From: Halieaceae bacterium
Lineage (GTDB): Bacteria; Pseudomonadota; Gammaproteobacteria; Pseudomonadales; Halieaceae
Direction: 5' to 3'
NCBI GenBank assembly: GCA_009886815.1
Contig: QXYP01000218.1
Coordinates: forward strand, 1-5,946
DNA length: 5,946 bases
Shown piece after piece: positions 1 to 4,646 of this stretch (position 1 is its first letter; each line of letters opens with the position of its first letter). The translations under genes and the position numbers were made by a program. The notes beneath the pieces are model-generated. The model had not been told where the DNA came from, did not search any database, and worked only from the letters and a program-made list of their open reading frames with translations.

Positions 1-154
1 CAGCGGCTTGCTTGGCGACCGCATCGAGCGTGATTGTCTCCAGCGATCCGGCTTCAAGAATCAAAAATTCAGCCGCTGCAATAATGCGGTTGTAACGCTC
101 CACCCCGGGTTTTCTCGTCGGTTGGCGAGCGGGTATGCCGATTTTTTTGGCCAT
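1..154 (-). CDS. TetR-family transcriptional regulator, N-terminal fragment (runs off window)
   Basis: The visible 51 residues begin MAKKIGIPARQP and continue through a basic lead-in (TRKPGVERYNR) into IIAAAEFLILEAG and then ITLDAVAKQA. This is the usual start of a TetR/AcrR regulator: an N-terminal basic segment, helix 1 with an I-x-A-A-A-x-x-L pattern, a glycine turn, and the T-[IL]-x-x-[IV]-A helix that begins the helix-turn-helix. The rest of the DNA-binding helix and the whole ligand-binding domain lie outside the window, so no ligand or target can be proposed. The ATG at 154 was chosen because it starts the basic lead-in directly. The upstream bases GGCGAAGAA give only a modest ribosome site. 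It follows the arsC-like gene on the same strand after 65 bases with no terminator in between, so read-through is possible. A TetR rather than an ArsR protein next to an arsC-like gene argues against a classical arsenic operon. Confidence 0.8.
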   Translation of the reverse strand, partial: MAKKIGIPARQPTRKPGVERYNRIIAAAEFLILEAGSLETITLDAVAKQAA

Positions 155-219
155 GATTTCTTCGCCTGCGTGCTCAACGTTAAATCGAAATAATAGGGCT
201 TGGATCAATGAAACTTTAA

Positions 220-570
220 TTAGTCCAAAAGTAAATGGACATTCTCTGGCGGCCGCCCAATCACAGCACCGTCTTGCGAAATGATGACGGGTCGCTCAAT
301 GAGAATAGGGTTGCTGACCATCGCGGTGATCCATTCCTGATCTGAATGGTCTTTCGATAACCCCAAGGTTTTAAAAACCGCTTCGCCGCGACGCACAAGC
401 TGCATAGGGGTGCATTGCAGTTTTTTTAAGGTCGTTTTGAGCTCACTTTCTGTGGGAGGCGTTTCGAGATATTTCACTACCTTAGGAGTAACGCCTGCGG
501 CCTCCAGTAAAGCCAGTGCCTGGCGCGACTTTGAGCACCTCGGATTATGCCAAATCGTGATAGTCGTCAT
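220..570 (-). CDS. arsC: ArsC/YfgD-family arsenate reductase-like protein
   Basis: The product is a 116-residue cytoplasmic protein of the thioredoxin-fold ArsC family. Known glutaredoxin-coupled members reduce arsenate to arsenite; many chromosomal YfgD-type members have no proven substrate. The active-site motif HNPRCSKSR spans residues 8-16 with the catalytic Cys at position 12, as in plasmid R773 ArsC. Arg60 (LVRRGE), Arg93 (IERPVI) and Arg106 (IGRPPE) match the three oxyanion-handling arginines of that enzyme (60, 94, 107). Length is normal for the family. The frame is open 25 codons further upstream to an ATG at 645, but that extension resembles nothing in the family. The ATG at 570 puts the protein start two residues before the first beta strand and has AAAGG ten bases upstream. 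It sits 116 bases after the hydrolase gene on the same strand. No arsR, arsB or acr3 gene is in the window, so a general redox or housekeeping role is as likely as arsenic resistance. Confidence 0.92.
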   Translation of the reverse strand: MTTITIWHNPRCSKSRQALALLEAAGVTPKVVKYLETPPTESELKTTLKKLQCTPMQLVRRGEAVFKTLGLSKDHSDQEWITAMVSNPILIERPVIISQDGAVIGRPPENVHLLLD

Positions 571-686
571 CGCCTTACAACCTTTCTCATTTGTCTTAAG
601 GGTATCAATCGCATGGCGATCAGTGTCGCTGGATTTTGGCTCCAAGCAGTGCCGTTGATTAGCCCCGATTACTGCCAGTTGGATAA

Positions 687-1475
687 TTAAAGGATTTGAT
701 GCAGGGCATCCAATAGGGCATTGGGGGCCTCCATCATGAGGGTGTGTCCGGCCCCAGAGATAACGGTGACCTCAGGTTGCTTAAAGGCCTCCTGCAGTGG
801 GCGCGTTCCCCGCACTGGTGTTAGACGGTCCTCACTTCCCAGCACCATGAGTGTTGGGCATTCAACATCACTCGCCCGCTCTAGGCCGCTTTGGTATTCA
901 TTGCAGGCATTCATGTCGGCATAAAGCGCGCCAGGTTGTGAGCGCTCGTATAACCTGAGGGAACTTCCTATCATCCATATGCCTGAGCTGCGATTGCCGC
1001 CGTATTGGTGCCGCTTGCTCAGCCCGTACTGCGTCAGCATGTCAAACGCTGCGTGGTCATTGTTTTTACAGGCATCGAGTATGGCACTGGATACCGGCAT
1101 GGGTACGATAGTGCCGACCATAGCCAGCGCCCGAGCCCGTGAGGCGTGTCGGGCAGAAAACTCCAGCGCAATTAAGCTCCCTAGGCTGTGACCTACGACG
1201 GCACTGCTCTTAATATTGAGGGCATCGAGAACGCCCACGAGCCAGTCTGCCATGGCGGGGATATTTTCCAGTGGGGCTCCGGTTGAGCGTCCATGCCCCG
1301 GTAAGTCAACGGCAATAACATTGTTGCCGTGACGGGCGAAATGACGGGCGGCTAAAGTCCAGACAGTGTGATCCATCCCTGAACCATGAATAAATACGAT
1401 TGAAGGCTTGTCGCTGTCTATATCGCGGGAGTTGGTGTAGCAGTAGACGTCCTGATTGTTGAGGGTGATTTTCAT
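687..1475 (-). CDS. alpha/beta hydrolase, translationally coupled to metY
   Basis: The product is a 262-residue cytoplasmic alpha/beta-hydrolase-fold protein. The oxyanion-hole segment HGSGMD is at residues 30-35, followed by the DLPGHGRS loop (57-64). The nucleophile elbow G-H-S-L-G places Ser97 as nucleophile. Asp216 (GSEDRLTP) and His244 (GAGHT) complete a full catalytic triad, so the enzyme should be active. No signal peptide is present. A variable cap region (about residues 125-200) sits between strand 6 and the Asp, which is where substrate specificity would lie. The start ATG overlaps the metY stop as ATGA and has only a weak GGTG upstream, which points to coupling with metY translation. 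It is too short for MetX homoserine acetyltransferase (about 350-380 residues), although that enzyme shares the fold. Substrate is unknown; a short ester, thioester or lactone connected with sulfur amino acid metabolism is only an inference from position. Confidence 0.9.
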   Translation of the reverse strand: MKITLNNQDVYCYTNSRDIDSDKPSIVFIHGSGMDHTVWTLAARHFARHGNNVIAVDLPGHGRSTGAPLENIPAMADWLVGVLDALNIKSSAVVGHSLGSLIALEFSARHASRARALAMVGTIVPMPVSSAILDACKNNDHAAFDMLTQYGLSKRHQYGGNRSSGIWMIGSSLRLYERSQPGALYADMNACNEYQSGLERASDVECPTLMVLGSEDRLTPVRGTRPLQEAFKQPEVTVISGAGHTLMMEAPNALLDALHQIL

Positions 1476-2791
1476 GGGTTCACCGCTTGCTTGGCGGCCA
1501 CTTTACCGGCGGCGCGCAGCCCCTGCTTTAAATCGGCCATCAAGTCTTTAGGGTCTTCCAAGCCAATCGATAGTCGGATGGTGCCCTCACCAATACCCCC
1601 GGCCGCTAGCGCCGCTGCATCCATTCGATGATGGGTTGTGCTTGCGGGGTGAATAACCAGCGACTTAGCATCGCCTACGTTGGCGAGATGGGAAAACAGG
1701 TTTAGGGCGTCAACAAATGCGATACCAGCTTCCCGGCCACCAACCAGATCAAAGCTGAACACGGCGCTACAGCCTTTGGGCAGTAGTTCCAGGGCTAATG
1801 CTTGGTCGGGGTGCCCATCCAGCTCCGGGTATCCTACTCGACTGACCTGCTCCTGGTGAGTAAGAAATTCAACGACAGCACGGGTATTTTCCACGTGGCG
1901 ATTCATGCGAAGCCCCAGTGTTTCTACGCCCTGCAATATGTGAAATGCGGTGGTAGGACTCATGCAGGCCCCAAAGTCGCGCAGCCCCTCCTTACGGGCA
2001 CGCTGAATAAAAGCGGCGGGACCAAATTCTTCACTGAATACCAAATTATGAAATCCCGCATAGGGTTCGGTGAGGGTCGGGAATTTACCTGAAGTGTCCC
2101 AGTCAAAGCGCCCACCGTCGACCAGCAGGCCGCCAATAACAATGCCGTGACCGCTGAGAAATTTGGTGGCGGAATGCATAACGATATCGGCACCGTGCTC
2201 GAAGGGTTTAATGAGATACGGCGTTGTGAAGGTTGAGTCCACCATCAGCGGCAGGCCAGCCTCATGGGCCACGGCCGCTACCTCGGGAATATTGAGTACA
2301 TCTAATCCCGGATTGCCCACCGTCTCGGCAAATACCAACCGGGTGTTGTCTTTGATGGCAGCAGCAAAGGCCTGTGGATCTCGAGCATCCACAAAGGTTG
2401 TTTCAATGCCTAGGCGGGGTAGGGTATAGGCCAGCAGGTTATGGCTGCCTCCATAGAGTGCTGCGGCAGCGACAATATGTGATCCTGAGCCCATCAGCGT
2501 CATGATCGCGAGAGTGAGCGCAGCTTGGCCACTTGCGGTAGCTATCGCACCCACTCCGTCTTCCAGCGCGGCGATTCGCTCCTCTAACACGGCATTGGTC
2601 GGGTTACTCAGCCGAGAGTAAACATGACCGGCTCGCTCGATGTTAAATAACGAGGCCGCATAATCGGAGTCGGGAAAACAAAAAGAAGCCGACTGATAAA
2701 TGGGAGTGGCCCGGGCACCGGTGGCTGGATCAGGTTGCGACCCTGCATGCAATGCCAGGGTATCTAGCCCGGGATAGTCTGGTGCTGACAT
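1472..2791 (-). CDS. metY: O-acetylhomoserine sulfhydrylase (aminocarboxypropyltransferase), PLP-dependent
   Basis: The product has 439 residues and belongs to the Cys/Met metabolism PLP-enzyme family (fold type I). MetY joins sulfide, or methanethiol, to O-acetylhomoserine to give homocysteine, or methionine, in the cytoplasm. Visible landmarks are YSRLSNPT (58-65, the Tyr and Arg that contact the cofactor phosphate of the partner subunit), the Tyr113 stacking residue in ALYGGSHN, Asp185 in MVDSTF, the Schiff-base lysine Lys210 in HSATKFLSGHG, HPASTTH (381-387), and Arg406 in GTIRLSIGLE for the substrate carboxylate. The length, and the insertion at about 228-280 containing FHNLVF and RDFGACMSP, fit MetY rather than the shorter MetB/MetC/MetZ enzymes of about 390-400 residues. 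An ATG seven codons upstream (2812) is in frame, but the ATG at 2791 has a consensus AAGGAG six bases before it. It is first in a two-gene unit with the hydrolase. No SAM riboswitch or clear MetJ site was recognised upstream. Confidence 0.95.
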   Translation of the reverse strand: MSAPDYPGLDTLALHAGSQPDPATGARATPIYQSASFCFPDSDYAASLFNIERAGHVYSRLSNPTNAVLEERIAALEDGVGAIATASGQAALTLAIMTLMGSGSHIVAAAALYGGSHNLLAYTLPRLGIETTFVDARDPQAFAAAIKDNTRLVFAETVGNPGLDVLNIPEVAAVAHEAGLPLMVDSTFTTPYLIKPFEHGADIVMHSATKFLSGHGIVIGGLLVDGGRFDWDTSGKFPTLTEPYAGFHNLVFSEEFGPAAFIQRARKEGLRDFGACMSPTTAFHILQGVETLGLRMNRHVENTRAVVEFLTHQEQVSRVGYPELDGHPDQALALELLPKGCSAVFSFDLVGGREAGIAFVDALNLFSHLANVGDAKSLVIHPASTTHHRMDAAALAAGGIGEGTIRLSIGLEDPKDLMADLKQGLRAAGKVAAKQAVNP

Positions 2792-2797
2792 GGAAGT

Positions 2798-2803
2798 CTC
2801 CTT
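2798..2803 (-). promoter_or_regulatory. metY ribosome binding site
   Basis: On the minus strand this is AAGGAG, followed by ACTTCC and the ATG at 2791, a spacing of six bases. It decides the metY start in favour of 2791 over the in-frame ATG at 2812, which would place this motif inside the coding sequence. It is the strongest Shine-Dalgarno sequence in the window. Confidence 0.85.
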
Positions 2804-3050
2804 GGTGCGCAAAGGGTAATGCGCTGTGTTGCCTATTTTCGATAACGGGGTAGGACACTCCGGGGTCTTCTGTTTACGCCAAGAGAATTTTTCGTGCGTG
2901 ACGCTGGAGTGGGCCTATCGGTTAAATGGTCAGTTAGGGCGGTGATTGTACTGGTTCAGAATGTGGGGGGGTAGCGATGCCTTGGAAAAACTCTAGCTGC
3001 ATCTTTGGCAACTTAAAACCTTAACGTCCGTGCGATCCGGTTCACAGGGC
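2804..3050. other. metY leader and intergenic region
   Basis: This gap between the metY ribosome site and the upstream gene's terminator must carry the metY promoter, because the terminator closes the preceding transcription unit. The best -10-like word on the minus strand is TACAAT (2950-2945), but no acceptable -35 lies 16-18 bases before it, so I do not call a promoter. I compared the stretch by eye with SAM-I, SAM-II and MetJ-box patterns and saw none. It contains no open frame that looks coding and no long inverted repeat. A run of seven G residues on the plus strand sits at about 2965-2971. Confidence 0.5.
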
Positions 3051-3079
3051 AAAAAAAAGCCGGGGGTTTAAGCCCGGCT
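3051..3079 (-). terminator. intrinsic terminator of the duplicated exported-protein gene
   Basis: On the minus strand a perfect seven-base G+C-rich stem AGCCGGG/CCCGGCT (3079-3073 paired with 3064-3058) encloses an eight-base loop and runs straight into eight consecutive T residues (3058-3051; the last stem base is shared with the T run). It lies 24 bases after the stop codon of the 254-residue gene. This is a textbook Rho-independent terminator, separating that gene from metY. In the plus direction the hairpin has an A tract before it but no T tract after it, so it is one-directional. Confidence 0.9.
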
Positions 3080-3084
3080 CCGGT

Positions 3085-3098
3085 ACTGCCTAGGCAGT
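3085..3098. repeat. perfect 14-bp palindrome before the terminator
   Basis: The sequence ACTGCCTAGGCAGT is its own reverse complement. It sits between the stop codon of the 254-residue gene (3103-3105) and the terminator hairpin. In RNA it can form a five-base stem with a CUAG loop, giving a second small hairpin directly ahead of the terminator. It could stabilise the transcript's 3' end or be a protein binding site; nothing in the sequence decides between these. Confidence 0.6.
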
Positions 3099-3102
3099 GG
3101 GT

Positions 3103-3867
3103 TTAGTCGCCAGAGCGAACTAGGGTCGCGGTGTACATTCTAGGACTGTCACATGAGACAACGGCCCCAATAGTATCCTGTCGCACTTTCCAACCGCCTT
3201 GATTCACGTACTTCTCAGAGTTTTCGCCGTAGGTGGTTAGATCTGACACCCAGTTAGACATTTTCATATGGTAGCCAGCGTCCTGAGGATTGCCGTGTCC
3301 TGGTAGGTGATAGACGGTTACTCCTGGCGCTTCCTGTTCGTCGAGATAGGCATTGTATTTCGCCTGTGCGGCCATGAGGTCGTCCATTTCCATACCTTCA
3401 CGAAATGTGCAGTCACTGAAGCTCGCGTAACCCGAAGACGATTCACCACCGCCACCGCGAACAATCAGTGAGGCAAATTCCATGTGCGCGCTGCACGCCC
3501 AAACTTCATTAAACTTGGCGTTAAGTTCGGCGCCTTGGGTGAACCACGCGTCCAGAGTTTTCCCCATGCCTTTAAAGTCAGGAGTGAACCCAAACCAGAA
3601 GGCGGTGCGCTCAAAGTTTACGTCAGAGGCGAATACTGGGGTCAGCACCCAGGCATAGTAGTCATTCATGCCTTTTTCGTCTGACCAGGCATTCCACTCG
3701 CCGACGACAGACATGAGATCAGCAGGCGTCTTACCTTCGTTCATTTCGCATCCATAGAGCTCTGTGCCGCCAAAGCCGCCGGGCATAGGCTCATCTGCCA
3801 AAGACGTTTGGCTGTTTAGTACGCCGGCAACACCGACAGCTAGTAAAGCTTTCAAGATATTTGACAT
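3103..3867 (-). CDS. exported protein of unknown function with two tandem cysteine-bounded repeats
   Basis: The product has 254 residues and I do not recognise a named family. Residues 1-24 form a signal peptide: Lys6, a hydrophobic core ALLAVGVAGVL, and a cleavage site SLA|DE after Ala24, so the mature protein is periplasmic or secreted. The mature part is an internal duplication. Repeat 1 (40-137) and repeat 2 (153-251) align without a gap at an offset of 113 over their first 25 residues, with ten identities (C40/C153, E44/E157, G45/G158, D50-L51-M52/D163-L164-M165, N59-A60/N172-A173, D63-E64/D176-E177). Each ends with Cys, then about ten residues, then L-[IV]-V-R or T-L-V-R. A Gly/Ser-rich linker (138-147) joins them. 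The four cysteines may form one disulfide per repeat. The predicted strand/helix order of each repeat looks like beta-alpha-beta-beta-alpha-beta, as in ferredoxin-like or dimeric alpha+beta barrel domains, but this is by eye only. The ATG at 3867 was chosen over 3885 because GAGG lies seven bases before it. The gene stands alone, with its own candidate promoter and terminator. Confidence 0.87.
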   Translation of the reverse strand: MSNILKALLAVGVAGVLNSQTSLADEPMPGGFGGTELYGCEMNEGKTPADLMSVVGEWNAWSDEKGMNDYYAWVLTPVFASDVNFERTAFWFGFTPDFKGMGKTLDAWFTQGAELNAKFNEVWACSAHMEFASLIVRGGGGESSSGYASFSDCTFREGMEMDDLMAAQAKYNAYLDEQEAPGVTVYHLPGHGNPQDAGYHMKMSNWVSDLTTYGENSEKYVNQGGWKVRQDTIGAVVSCDSPRMYTATLVRSGD

Positions 3868-3930
3868 TATTTTTCCTCGGCTCATTGGCTGTTTAAGTTT
3901 TGAAATGTTTTTAAATCTTACACGACAAAA

Positions 3931-3960
3931 ACATTACCCAGCTCGCGGTTCTTCTGTCAA
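3931..3960 (-). promoter_or_regulatory. candidate sigma-70 promoter for the exported-protein gene
   Basis: On the minus strand a perfect -35 TTGACA (3960-3955) is followed after 18 bases by TAATGT (3936-3931), a weak -10. It lies about 64 bases before the start codon at 3867, in an A+T-richer stretch. The -35 overlaps a short direct repeat (TGACA, three bases, TGACA-like) that could mark a regulator site. The -10 matches the consensus at only three of six positions, so the call is tentative. Confidence 0.4.
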
Positions 3961-4185
3961 ATGTCACCCCCTAAAGTGTGATTCGGGCACCGTTAATAAA
4001 AAGGTCTCCGGGTATTCTCTGGCGTTTTGACAATGGCTCCTAAACATCAGCGTCCAACTGCAGGGGGCTATGGTTAATGGGGGCGTACGTCACGCCTTTA
4101 TTAGGCCAGGAGGTTGCCAGTAAGAGACCCGCCTGTGGCGATTAGGGCAAGCAAGCTGGGCTTCAAGCATAAAGCGCCACGCCGA
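3961..4185. other. non-coding interval between the small basic ORF and the exported-protein promoter
   Basis: I see no coding frame worth calling here. The only structure is a small inverted repeat GGCGT/ACGCC (4082-4086 and 4092-4096) with a five-base loop, followed on the plus strand by TTTATTA. It is too short and T-poor to call a terminator, and no plus-strand gene leads into it. A TTGACA at 4027-4032 on the plus strand has no matching -10. Confidence 0.4.
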
Positions 4186-4389
4186 TTAACCTTCAGCTGT
4201 GCTACCGATGTCGATATCGTGTTCGATGCCCACCAGTGTCTGTGTGAGTCGCTTTTTGTAGCGACGCTGGCGTCGCCGGGCCTTGGCGGGGTTGGCCCGC
4301 CAGCCTTGACGCTTATCATGGACCAGTTCTTCAAGATCGTCGGCGGTTTGAACTTGTTCGCCATCCGCCTCATAGGTTCTTCGCGTCAT
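4186..4389 (-). CDS. small highly basic protein, unknown function
   Basis: This 67-residue frame starts MTRRTYEADGEQ. An acidic segment (TADDLEELVHD, 15-25) is followed by a strongly basic one at about 31-47 with the core NPAKARRRQRRYKKR, then an uncharged-to-acidic tail. There is no signal peptide, membrane segment or cysteine. The pattern suggests a small nucleic-acid-associated or ribosome-associated protein, but I cannot name a family. Codon choice (GCC, CTG, GTC, CGC, GGC, AAC, CAG) resembles the neighbouring real genes. The overlapping 90-residue frame on the same strand and the 116-residue frame on the plus strand lack this ordered composition and are taken as shadows. The ribosome site is weak: GAGA nine bases upstream. 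It lies 257 bases after the alcohol dehydrogenase gene and 318 bases before the exported-protein gene, apparently as a lone gene. It may alternatively be a chance ORF. Confidence 0.6.
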   Translation of the reverse strand: MTRRTYEADGEQVQTADDLEELVHDKRQGWRANPAKARRRQRRYKKRLTQTLVGIEHDIDIGSTAEG

Positions 4390-4646
4390 CTCAAAAAATC
4401 TCAGATTGTCTTATTTAAGTCCTACGTTTCAGACACGGTTTCAGCAACGCGCGGATCAGGATAAGTATCAACGAAAGTTGGACGCAAACTCGATTTGTCT
4501 TCTGATGGTGATGGTGTGACACAGGACCGCTGTTAAAGCGAGCGCACTGCAGCTAGAAGCGATGTCGTTTTATGCCGAGGCCCATGGGATTCAATTTTCA
4601 GCGGCTACGTGGCGGCGAGAGTAAGCTCTGGCAGGCAGCTAGGGGT
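4390..4646. other. intergenic region after the alcohol dehydrogenase gene
   Basis: No intrinsic terminator for the dehydrogenase gene is visible here and no RNA gene is recognised. Presumably it also carries the start signals of the small basic ORF, but no good promoter stands out. Two short plus-strand stretches have protein-like composition (about 4465-4533 and 4520-4621, in different frames); they are discussed under findings and not called as genes. Confidence 0.4.

Noticed and set aside
571..645. 25-codon N-terminal extension of the arsC-like gene
   Set aside because: The added residues are hydrophilic and unlike any ArsC. The ATG at 570 gives the normal family length and puts Cys at position 12.
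687..1475. Hydrolase as MetX homoserine O-acetyltransferase
   Set aside because: It is about 100 residues too short and lacks the long MetX lid region; sharing the alpha/beta-hydrolase fold and a metY neighbour is not enough.
2804..3050. SAM riboswitch or MetJ box upstream of metY
   Set aside because: No SAM-I or SAM-II core sequence or paired elements were recognised, and only a single partial GACGT word resembles a MetJ site.
4027..4032. Plus-strand TTGACA promoter
   Set aside because: No -10-like hexamer occurs at 16-18 bases and no plus-strand gene follows.
4082..4099. Plus-strand terminator at the GGCGT/ACGCC inverted repeat
   Set aside because: The stem has only five pairs, the following tract is TTTATTA, and there is no plus-strand gene for it to terminate.
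4101..4373. 90-residue minus-strand frame overlapping the small basic ORF
   Set aside because: Its composition lacks domain-like order and it shares most of its DNA with the better 67-residue frame; only one can reasonably be coding.
4114..4464. 116-residue plus-strand frame antisense to the small basic ORF
   Set aside because: It appears to be an antisense shadow: no ribosome site and no recognisable pattern, and all other genes lie on the minus strand.
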